NCBI RefSeq assembly: GCF_008923725.1
Contig: NZ_WBPF01000016.1
Location: 124,001-188,000, forward strand
From: Bacillus sp. CH140a_4T
GTDB lineage: Bacteria; Bacillota; Bacilli; Bacillales; Bacillaceae_G
Reading direction: 5' to 3'
DNA length: 64,000 bases
Shown here piece by piece: positions 52,285 to 59,765 of this stretch (position 1 is its first letter; each line of letters begins with the position of its first letter). The position numbers and the translations under genes were made by a program. The notes beneath the pieces were generated by a model that searched no databases, had not been told where the DNA came from, and saw only the letters and a program-made list of their open reading frames with translations.

Positions 52285-53189
52285 AGTTTCACCCCTTTTT
52301 CATTGTTTTAAGATAAATAGAATGTTAATTTTATTTATAGATTATTGTATCAATTAAATATTTGTATGGGAATTTTTCTTTGGACTACTAAAACGGTTTC
52401 TATTTTATGTTTATTGAAGATAGAAAGTAAGAAAAAATCAAACCAAGCCATAAATATACTTCTAGTACAAAGATACTATTCTTTACAATTGAATATCTTA
52501 AAGTTTCTCTACTACTAGCTTTTTTACTTTTAATCTATACGTATTTTTATATAAATGCATGGATGCTAATAATCTTGATAAACTAGTAAAAATTAAAAAC
52601 GTGTTTTTAAATATTCTTGTATGGGTTGATTCAGTTTATCTTTAGAGAAATAACATCCACTAAGAATTAATAATGATGTACTTACTAAGGTGACTTGAAT
52701 CAACCTTTTAATACTCTTCATTTTACTTCCTACTTTTCTAAAGTTTTAATACTATTATAGCATTCTTTAGTCAACTAAACTGCCCTGTTGGCTTAAGTAC
52801 ACCTCTTCACAATCTTAATGAAACAATTTATACAGTTACTCCATAATCTGACTCATTTGATTAATAAGAAAAATATATTATCAAACGTCTAAATATAAAT
52901 GGTTTAAATTTAAAAAAATTCGCAATTAAAAGTGCATGAAAATATTTTATGAGCTAATAAAGAAACTTTAGTAACAAGATTGAATAAATCCTTCTTAGTT
53001 TTAATTCATAACTCTAATTTCACTTACTATATAGATACTTAATATGTAAGGGGCTTCCTACATGATGAACCAGTTTCTACTCCAAAATTCAACGGAAATT
53101 ATTAAATAAGAGCTTCTATAACATCTGATTTGACAAACTATTAAATTAATATTTTGTTTATTGTAGATTTCCTCTTTTTTTATTTATTC
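52285..53189. other. Mostly gene-free, decayed stretch
   Basis: Apart from the 42-residue lipoprotein gene at 52593-52721, I see no intact gene. A minus-strand stretch near 52380-52480 (LEVYLWLGLIFSYFLSSINI) looks like a membrane-helix remnant with no start. Confidence 0.45.
52593..52721 (-). CDS. Small lipoprotein, 42 aa
   Basis: A complete minus-strand gene: AGGAAG, then ATG, then MKSIKRLIQVTLVSTSLLIL followed by SGC, a textbook lipobox (L-S-G-C at residues 20-23), and a short polar tail (YFSKDKLNQPIQEYLKTRF). The mature part has only 20 residues. TATAAT lies about 30 bases before the start. Such tiny lipoproteins of the B. cereus group have no known function. Confidence 0.65.
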   Translation of the reverse strand: MKSIKRLIQVTLVSTSLLILSGCYFSKDKLNQPIQEYLKTRF

Positions 53190-53228
53190 TCTTTTCCTTT
53201 CACTTAATAGAGTAAGGGCCTAATTTAA
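53190..53228 (+). promoter_or_regulatory. Shared promoter-like block, copy 3
   Basis: TTTTCCTTTCACTTAATAG, AGTAAGGGCCTAATTT lies 80 bases before the broken gene copy at 53278 and is nearly identical to the block before the intact gene. Confidence 0.55.
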
Positions 53229-53277
53229 TTACATTATTAAATTAAGTTCTATTAATAAGGAAAAGGGAGGGAGTATT

Positions 53278-53460
53278 ATGGATTTAGCGGTGTTAGTCCA
53301 CTTGTAGATTCATTTGGACCAACTATAGCTTCTAAATATAAACAGTAGGGTGAAATGACTTTAGGAAAGGTTCCTACTGATGAAAAGAAAAATCGATTGT
53401 TACAATTTTAAAAGATGCTATGTATTATTGCAAAAGATATAATTCAGGGGAGTTACAGCA
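53278..53460 (+). pseudogene. Broken copy of the 5' end of the glycosidase-like gene
   Basis: GGAGGGAGTATT and ATGGATTTAGCGGTGTTAG match the intact gene at 49660, but about 100 bases are missing after the seventh codon, a TAG follows, a TGG codon has become TAG (AAACAGTAGGG), and one or more bases are missing near 53395. Homology ends near 53455 at the position matching codon 100 of the intact gene. It records a past duplication. Confidence 0.85.
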
Positions 53461-53596
53461 ACGTTAGTATCAGGTGTAAAGAATACCTATATTAACTTTT
53501 TAAGGAATATATTTGAAAAAGCAAAAAATGTTATAATTCAAATAAATAGATATAAGGATTTTGAAATTATTATATGAATACATTGGAGGAATAATA

Positions 53597-54052
53597 ATGA
53601 AATTAGGTAAATTAGCACTTATCGGAGTATTAACATTTGGTGGATTTACAGCAGTAGAAATGCTTAAACCAACTACACAAGCTGCTGCAGCTTACCAAGA
53701 GCCTTATACAGAGCCATCTAAAGATTTATGGGGATTCACTAATATTGGACAGTTACCTTATGCAGGTACACAAACTTTGCTTGTGAAAAATTCTTATGAA
53801 TCTGGAGATAGATTTTACTATACTCAAGATACGGTAAAAACAGATGATAAAGCTATTTTAAAAATATACAAAGTACATGCAGATGGTTCAATGCATCGCT
53901 ATAAAACAATTTATCCAAGTTTTGGTGAACCTGGACATGTATATCCAGTGTGGGCGACTGAATTTACAGATGTCTACACTTCTGGAAAATATGTAGCTGT
54001 TTTCCGTGATGGTTCTACATTCGAATATAGTAAGCAATTTCAAGTTAATTAA
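53597..54052 (+). CDS. DUF5065-type secreted protein, 151 aa
   Basis: The ATG at 53597 follows GGAGGA at seven bases; the longer frame from 53561 has no site. The precursor starts MKLGKLALIGVLTFGGFTAV and has a likely cleavage after TTQAAAA near residue 32. The mature 120 residues are beta-rich with aromatic clusters (DLWGFTNIGQLPYAGTQTLL, VYTSGKYVAVFRDG), matching small secreted proteins of the B. cereus group that carry the DUF5065 label. Function unknown. A truncated relative lies 400 bases downstream. Confidence 0.75.
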   Translation: MKLGKLALIGVLTFGGFTAVEMLKPTTQAAAAYQEPYTEPSKDLWGFTNIGQLPYAGTQTLLVKNSYESGDRFYYTQDTVKTDDKAILKIYKVHADGSMHRYKTIYPSFGEPGHVYPVWATEFTDVYTSGKYVAVFRDGSTFEYSKQFQVN

Positions 54053-54445
54053 TATTGTATTAAATAATGCAATAGAGACATACCTAAAGTTCTAGAAAAT
54101 GATATTAGGTAACTCAGGAAAAATAGTTCTTTTTTACTATATCGTTACGCGATGGATTGCTAGGAACGAGAATTCCCCCTAATATCTTCGCCCTGAAATT
54201 GGTTATATCATGGTTCAAATACTGCCGTTGTTTATGACGTTGCAAAAGTTATTTAGTCCTACTGAATGTAGGACTTTTTTATTTATCACTTTATCTAATA
54301 AGATTCCTTCCTCAAGGAACGCGAAGTGAGTGGCTGAGAGGTGAGTTTGCTTTGGACAAGGGATGGCAGGAAGGTACTCTACGTTATCTTTTTGTATATA
54401 TAGTTATAAGCTTTTAGAAATTATGAAACTATATTGGGAGAAACA
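54053..54445. other. Intergenic stretch with a terminator
   Basis: No gene is visible. A hairpin terminator lies at 54255-54281. The G-rich stretch near 54310-54370 was examined for a riboswitch, but no known core could be matched. Confidence 0.45.
54255..54281 (+). terminator. Intrinsic terminator
   Basis: AGTCCTAC and GTAGGACT pair around five bases and are followed by six T residues. Confidence 0.85.
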
Positions 54446-54571
54446 ATGATGAATTTAGGAAAATTAGCATTAATTGAGGCGTTAACACTAGGCGGTTTCA
54501 CAGGAGTTAGCGCAGTTAATACACAGCCAGCAGCTACGGTATCTGTACAAAAAGCATTTCAGACATATTAA
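54446..54571 (+). pseudogene. Truncated DUF5065 paralogue (signal peptide only), 41 codons
   Basis: The frame reads MMNLGKLALIEALTLGGFTG, then VSAVNTQPAATVSVQKAFQT and stops. The first 30 residues are clearly homologous to the signal peptide of the 151-residue protein upstream (MKLGKLALIGVLTFGG), but a Glu now sits in the hydrophobic core and no mature domain follows. GGGAGA lies seven bases before the first ATG. It is most likely a gene relic. Confidence 0.6.
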
Positions 54572-54696
54572 ATACAATCGTTTCTTCCAACCCTTCACCT
54601 TACGAGGGTTTTCTAAAAATAGGTTAGAAGGGTGTGTAGTTGTATTGCCCATAATTTAAGGAAATGGATAGAAACAGCTCAATCAAAAGAAAAAAA

Positions 54697-54738
54697 CAGT
54701 CATAAGTAGAAAAACAATAGGTTTTCTACTTATGACTG
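54697..54738 (-). terminator. Terminator of the MFS transporter gene
   Basis: A 17-base-pair perfect stem (CAGTCATAAGTAGAAAA with its complement) is followed on the minus strand by TTTTTTC, 100 bases beyond the transporter stop codon. Confidence 0.8.
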
Positions 54739-54837
54739 GGGGTTATCCATATAAAAGTAAAAAATAGAAGATAAGTAAGTTAGAATATATTTTCTGTTAT
54801 GCTTTTCAGATAAACGAAGATCATAGAATATATACTT

Positions 54838-56160
54838 TTAACTAGATTTATTATTAACTAATGTATCCCCACCACCAAGCTCCGCCTCAATCTGCGAAGT
54901 TTTCGATGACTCATCCATACGCCAATATGTGATAAAGCTTATCGCGATACATCCAGCTACGTAGAAGTAGAATAGTGATTCCATCCCAATACTCTTTAGC
55001 CATAGTGCGATGAACTCTGCAGTTCCGCCGAATATCGCAACGGTTAATGCATATGGTAAACCTACGCCAAGTGCGCGAATTTCGGTTGGGAAGAGTTCTG
55101 CTTTTACAATCGCGTTAATCGATGTGTAACCAGTAACGATAATAAGGCCGACCATCATGAGTAAAAATGCTACCATTGGTTCTGTCGTTTTTTCTAGGAA
55201 GAAGAAGATAGGTGCTGTTAGTAACGTTCCGAGAATACCGAATGCCATTAATAGTGGGCGGCGTCCAATTTTATCGGATAATAGCCCCGCAATTGGTTGA
55301 AGTACGACGAAAATAAGTAGTGCGACAAAGTTAATCCAGCTTACAACTTCTTTCGGAAGACCGACTGTGTTTACCATGAACTTTTGTAAATATGTTGTGT
55401 ACGTATAGAATGCGACAGTGCCTCCTAGTGTTAGGCCGACTACTGTTAATACTGCTTTCGGGTGTTTCATAAGAGCGCGAACGGTTCCTGCGCTTTCGCG
55501 TTTTTGCGATTTTATGTTTGAGAACTGTTCTGATTCATCCATCGTGCGGCGAAGCCATAATACAGCTACTGCACCCATTGCTCCAATAATGAATGGAATG
55601 CGCCAGCCCCAAGCTTTCATATCTGGTTCGCTTAGCAATTGCTGAAGAACAATTTGAACGCCTAACGCAACCATCTGTCCAGCAACGAGCGTTACATATT
55701 GGAAGCTGGAATAAAAGCCACGGCGACCACTACTAGCCATTTCAGATAAATACGTCGCGGAAGTTCCGTACTCTCCGCCAAGTGATAATCCTTGTAGTAA
55801 ACGGGCAAGAACTAAAATAATTGGCGCCATAATACCGATGCTTTCGTAACTAGGTGTACAGGCGATAATTAAAGAACCACCGGCCATAACTGTAATCGAA
55901 AGCGTTAATGCTGCCCGGCGTCCATGCCGATCTGCATAGCGTCCCATTAATAAACTTCCGATAGGGCGCATTAAAAACCCAACTGCGAAAATAGCCGCAG
56001 TGTTCAGTAACTGACTCGTTGGATCTCCTTTAGGAAAGAACTCCGCTGAGAAGTAAACAGCGAAAGCAGAGTAAACGTACCAATCGTACCATTCAATTAA
56101 ATTGCCGACAGAACCTTTGAAAATATTGCCGGCGACTCGATTAGATTTTGCTTGAGCCAT
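54838..56160 (-). CDS. MFS metabolite:H+ symporter, alpha-ketoglutarate/dicarboxylate permease-like
   Basis: The 440-residue protein has 12 predicted helices and the MHS-type signatures GRYADRHGRRAALTLSI and LSLGGEYGTSATYLSEMASS. The family (KgtP, ProP, CitA-type) imports organic acids with protons. The ATG at 56160 is chosen because GAGGAGG lies seven bases upstream; the ATG six bases earlier is less well placed. It is transcribed divergently from a DcuS/CitA-like sensor kinase, which most likely controls it in response to an organic acid. Substrate is an inference from neighbours. Confidence 0.85.
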   Translation of the reverse strand: MAQAKSNRVAGNIFKGSVGNLIEWYDWYVYSAFAVYFSAEFFPKGDPTSQLLNTAAIFAVGFLMRPIGSLLMGRYADRHGRRAALTLSITVMAGGSLIIACTPSYESIGIMAPIILVLARLLQGLSLGGEYGTSATYLSEMASSGRRGFYSSFQYVTLVAGQMVALGVQIVLQQLLSEPDMKAWGWRIPFIIGAMGAVAVLWLRRTMDESEQFSNIKSQKRESAGTVRALMKHPKAVLTVVGLTLGGTVAFYTYTTYLQKFMVNTVGLPKEVVSWINFVALLIFVVLQPIAGLLSDKIGRRPLLMAFGILGTLLTAPIFFFLEKTTEPMVAFLLMMVGLIIVTGYTSINAIVKAELFPTEIRALGVGLPYALTVAIFGGTAEFIALWLKSIGMESLFYFYVAGCIAISFITYWRMDESSKTSQIEAELGGGDTLVNNKSS

Positions 56161-56384
56161 AATCATTCCTCCTCTTGCTTAGTAATAAAAGGTATATATG
56201 AAAGCGTGTTCATTGCAGTTGAATTGTACTGTCTATAGAATTAAATCTCAATATTATGACAATTTTATTCTTTTTGTACTTTATGTACATGGAGAGTTTT
56301 AATAGTTGCTTCATTATTAGTTTTGTCATAATAATAGAAAAAGGAGATTGATAGTTTTGAATATTTTATCAAAGGATATGAAGC

Positions 56385-57974
56385 ATGAAGAAATCACGCA
56401 AAGTGTCATTGCAAACGAAAATAGTAAGCTTAATTATTACGTTAATATTATTTGTCGTTCTCCTATTAGCGGGAATATTTGTTTACATTCAGTCCGTTGA
56501 TACGAAGCGCCAAGTGGAGCAGTTAGCACTGCAAACAGCGAAGTCGCTTTCTTTTATGCCAGCTATAAAAGATGCTTTTCAAAATAACGAGCATAAAAGT
56601 ACGATTCAATCCATTGCGGAACAAGTTCGTGAGCAAGCGGGTGCAGATTATGTCATTATAGAAGATCGCTTTGGGGTGATGTATTCCCATTCTAATTCGG
56701 AGTTGATTGGTACAAAGAGTAACAATCCATATAACTATGAAGCACTCACTTTTGGTGGCTATTATACGCTCGAAGGAAATGGAGAAAGTGGTCCTGCTTT
56801 AATGGCGAAGGCGCCCATTATTGTTCATAACGGAGACTACGATCAAGTAGTAGGTGTTGTGACAGTAGAGTTTTTAATAAAAGGTATCGAATCTAACATA
56901 CTGAGCAGAACGAAAGAAATTATACTCTTTTCCTTAGCAGTATTACTAGCCGGCATTGTTGGTGGCATTCTTTTAGCACGTAGTATTAGGAAAGATACAC
57001 TTGGCTTGGAACCGAATGAAATTGCGGCGTTATACCGGGAACGAAGCGCGATACTATTATCTATAAAAGAAGGAATTATCGCTATTGATCAAAACGGGTT
57101 TATTACGATGATGAACACATCGGCAGAAGAGATGCTACATGTAAATGATGATTATATGCAGCAGCACATTTCAAAAGTTTTACCAGAATTTCATATGGAG
57201 AGAGTACTAGAAAACGATCAAGAAATCGCATTTCAAGATAAAGTGTTTATTTTAAACATGACACCGATACTCGAAAATGATAATACGGTAGGCATTGTAT
57301 GTAGTTTTAGAGATAAAACAGAACTGCAAAACCTTGTGAACACCATATCTGAGGTAAGAAAGTATTCAGAGGACTTACGTGCTCAAACGCATGAATTTAC
57401 AAATAAGCTTTTCGTTTTATCAGGATTACTTCAGCTAGGGCACTACAGAGAAGCAATTGAATTTATTCAGCAAGAATCTAACATTCATCAAAGCCAAAAC
57501 CATATTTTATTTCATCAAATTCACGATGCGAAAGTACAAGCTATTTTATTAGGAAAAATCGGAACAGCGTCTGAAAAGAAAATTGATTTTCATATTGAAG
57601 GAGATAGTGCGCTTCATCCGTTACCAGACCATATAAAGGTGTCGCATCTTATTACGATTCTTGGAAACGTAATCGATAATGCATTTGATGCGGTAAATGA
57701 ACGAGAGGAAAAGAATGTTTCCTTCTTTGTTACGGATATTGGGCACGATATTGTGTTTGAAGTGATAGATAGCGGGATAGGGATACCGGCAGAAAAAATA
57801 ACGACCATTTTTCAAAAAGGATTTTCAACGAAAGGAACTGATCGTGGTTACGGGCTAGCAAACGTGAAAGAAATGGTAGATCTACTAGAGGGAACAATTG
57901 AAATTCAAAACGAGAAAAATGGGGGAGCTATTTTTACAATTTACCTTCCGAAAACATTGAAAGAAAGTACATGA
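56385..57974 (+). CDS. Sensor histidine kinase of the DcuS/CitA family
   Basis: The 529-residue membrane kinase has a helix at about residues 12-34, an extracytoplasmic PAS-like sensor domain at about 38-172 (AGADYVIIEDRFGVMYSHSN), a second helix at about 178-198, a cytosolic PAS domain at about 215-320, the dimerisation box RAQTHEFTNKLFVLSGLLQL with the phosphorylated His near 336, and the ATPase lobe with NVIDNAFDAV, DSGIGIP and GYGLANVKEM. Such kinases sense C4-dicarboxylates or citrate. It is followed by its response regulator 19 bases downstream. The start lacks a strong binding site. Confidence 0.9.
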   Translation: MKKSRKVSLQTKIVSLIITLILFVVLLLAGIFVYIQSVDTKRQVEQLALQTAKSLSFMPAIKDAFQNNEHKSTIQSIAEQVREQAGADYVIIEDRFGVMYSHSNSELIGTKSNNPYNYEALTFGGYYTLEGNGESGPALMAKAPIIVHNGDYDQVVGVVTVEFLIKGIESNILSRTKEIILFSLAVLLAGIVGGILLARSIRKDTLGLEPNEIAALYRERSAILLSIKEGIIAIDQNGFITMMNTSAEEMLHVNDDYMQQHISKVLPEFHMERVLENDQEIAFQDKVFILNMTPILENDNTVGIVCSFRDKTELQNLVNTISEVRKYSEDLRAQTHEFTNKLFVLSGLLQLGHYREAIEFIQQESNIHQSQNHILFHQIHDAKVQAILLGKIGTASEKKIDFHIEGDSALHPLPDHIKVSHLITILGNVIDNAFDAVNEREEKNVSFFVTDIGHDIVFEVIDSGIGIPAEKITTIFQKGFSTKGTDRGYGLANVKEMVDLLEGTIEIQNEKNGGAIFTIYLPKTLKEST

Positions 57975-57993
57975 CAAACAGGGGGATGGACAT

Positions 57994-58671
57994 ATGTTGA
58001 AGGTTGCAATTGCAGAAGATGATTTCCGCGTCGCGCAAATTCAGGAAGAGTTTTTGTCAAAAATAAAGGACGTAAAAGTGATTGGAAAAGCATTGAACGC
58101 GAAAGAAACGATGGAACTACTACAAAGGGAAGAAATCGATTTACTTCTATTAGATAATTATTTACCAGACGGAATCGGAACAGAATTATTACCGAAAATT
58201 CACGCTGACTTTCCAAACGTTGACGTCATTATGGTGACTGCGGCAAATGAAAACCATATGTTAGAAAAAGCAATTCGAAACGGCGTAAGCAACTACCTTA
58301 TAAAACCGGTCACGCTAGAAAAATTCGTTCGCACAATTGAAGACTATAAAAGAAAGAAGCAATTATTACATAGTAACAATGAAGTGAATCAAGCACTTAT
58401 CGATAACTTCTTCGGTACTTCGCAAACACAAGATATAAAAAACTTACCGACAGGTGTAGATCCGTTAACACTACAAAAAGTGAAAGGGATTATAAAAGGG
58501 TTCGAAGAGGGCATTACAATAGAAGAAATGGGAGAACAAATGGGAGCCTCCCGAACAACCGCAAGAAGATATTTAGAATACTTAGTAGCGACAAACGAAT
58601 GCACAGTAGAGTACACATACGGCATTATCGGACGACCAGAACGAAAATATCGCATAGGACGAGGACTATGA
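57994..58671 (+). CDS. Response regulator of the CitB/DcuR family
   Basis: The 225-residue protein has a receiver domain (VAIAEDDFRVAQIQEEFLSK, phosphoacceptor Asp54 in LLLLDNYLPDG, Lys in NYLIKPV) and a C-terminal winged helix DNA-binding domain (GITIEEMGEQMGASRTTARR) typical of CitB/DcuR. GGGGGATGG precedes the ATG. It should activate transport genes such as the divergent permease. Its stop overlaps the start of the lipoprotein gene (ATGA), so the two are translationally coupled. Confidence 0.92.
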   Translation: MLKVAIAEDDFRVAQIQEEFLSKIKDVKVIGKALNAKETMELLQREEIDLLLLDNYLPDGIGTELLPKIHADFPNVDVIMVTAANENHMLEKAIRNGVSNYLIKPVTLEKFVRTIEDYKRKKQLLHSNNEVNQALIDNFFGTSQTQDIKNLPTGVDPLTLQKVKGIIKGFEEGITIEEMGEQMGASRTTARRYLEYLVATNECTVEYTYGIIGRPERKYRIGRGL

Positions 58672-59642
58672 AAAAACAATTATTACTATGCATATGGATC
58701 ATGACAGGAGTAATAGCTGGTTGTTCCTCAGAAACATCCCATACGAATAAAGTGAACATCGACAAAGTAGAAATCGTTGCGCCAAACGTTCAAGGCGCAG
58801 GCTGGGACTTAACAGCACGAGCGATGCAAAAAACGCTGGCAGAAGAAAAAATCTTCACAAAACCAATCACAGTCACAAATAAAGTAGGTGGCAGTGGTGA
58901 CGTCGGATGGAAATATACGAAACAAAAAGGCGGACAAGTACTGGCGATTAACTCAAGCTTACTCATAACGAACAACCTACTAGGCCACAGTAAACTAACA
59001 TATAAAGACTTCACGCCGCTCGCAACACTTGCATCGGACTGGGAAGTCGTTGTCGTATCAAAAGAATCAAACATAGAAAACGCAAACGAACTCATGGAAC
59101 AACTCAAACGAGACAAGAATAACTTCAAAATCGGCGTGGCCCCAGGCCTAGGAAACGACGATCACCTATCCTTCGTACAAGTAAGCAAAGCCTTCGGCAT
59201 AAACCCTGCCGAACTACAATTCTTCGTCTACGAAAACAAAGAAAAAATCATAAACGCCCTAACGAACAAACAAATAGGCGCCGCAACCATGACTCTATCC
59301 GAAGCCGAAAAACAATACAAAGCCGGCAAAATAAAAATACTAGCCGTATCCGCACCAAAACGCCTAGACCGACTACCAGAAATCCCAACATGGAAAGAAC
59401 AAGGAATCAACGTAATCTTCCAACACTGGAAAGGAATTATGGGCCCGAAGGATATGACAGAGGAAGAGGTTGCTTATTGGGATAGTGTTATTAAAAGGAT
59501 GGTGGAGAGTGATAGTTGGAAGAGGATTTTGAGGGAGCGGGGTTGGGAGAGTTTTTATAAGGGGAGTGGGGAGAGTAGGGGGTTTTTGGAGGAGTGTGAT
59601 TTAGGGTATGGTGAGTTGATAGGAGGAATTGGTTTGAGATGA
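58668..59642 (+). CDS. TctC-family extracytoplasmic solute receptor lipoprotein
   Basis: The 324-residue protein starts MKKQLLLCIWIMTGVIAGCS with a lipobox (VIAGC) and contains the Bug/TctC signature VEIVAPNVQGAGWDLTARAM and KVGGSGDVGWKYT. Such proteins bind carboxylates. No TctA/TctB membrane genes are in the window, so it probably presents ligand to the sensor kinase, as known for BctC in Bordetella, rather than serving a tripartite transporter. It overlaps the regulator gene by four bases. The last 200 bases switch abruptly from C-rich to G-rich sense-strand composition. Confidence 0.85.
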   Translation: MKKQLLLCIWIMTGVIAGCSSETSHTNKVNIDKVEIVAPNVQGAGWDLTARAMQKTLAEEKIFTKPITVTNKVGGSGDVGWKYTKQKGGQVLAINSSLLITNNLLGHSKLTYKDFTPLATLASDWEVVVVSKESNIENANELMEQLKRDKNNFKIGVAPGLGNDDHLSFVQVSKAFGINPAELQFFVYENKEKIINALTNKQIGAATMTLSEAEKQYKAGKIKILAVSAPKRLDRLPEIPTWKEQGINVIFQHWKGIMGPKDMTEEEVAYWDSVIKRMVESDSWKRILRERGWESFYKGSGESRGFLEECDLGYGELIGGIGLR

Positions 59643-59684
59643 TGTGAGATAGCACACCTACAATAAGAGTGTTATATAAATAAC

Positions 59685-59736
59685 AAAACACCTTCTTATT
59701 ACATGTACTAAGCATGTGAGATGAGAAGGTGTTTTT
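59685..59736. terminator. Terminator between convergent genes
   Basis: AACACCTTCT and AGAAGGTGTT form the outer stem with an inner ACATG/CATGT helix, followed by TTTT. Confidence 0.8.
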
Positions 59737-59765
59737 ATGGTATAGAGATTATAGATTAAGGTAAA

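Noticed and set aside
52380-52480. Minus-strand membrane-helix-like stretch (LEVYLWLGLIFSYFLSSINI)
   Set aside because: No start codon or binding site, and the preceding fragment lies in another frame; mentioned only as a possible relic.
54300-54420. G-rich segment with GTGGCTGAGAGG, considered as a riboswitch or leader RNA
   Set aside because: Conserved cores of known riboswitch classes could not be matched and the following gene is a relic.
33663-54837. Search for att direct repeats and an integrase at the accessory region borders
   Set aside because: No convincing repeat pair or recombinase gene was found by eye; the borders stay undefined.
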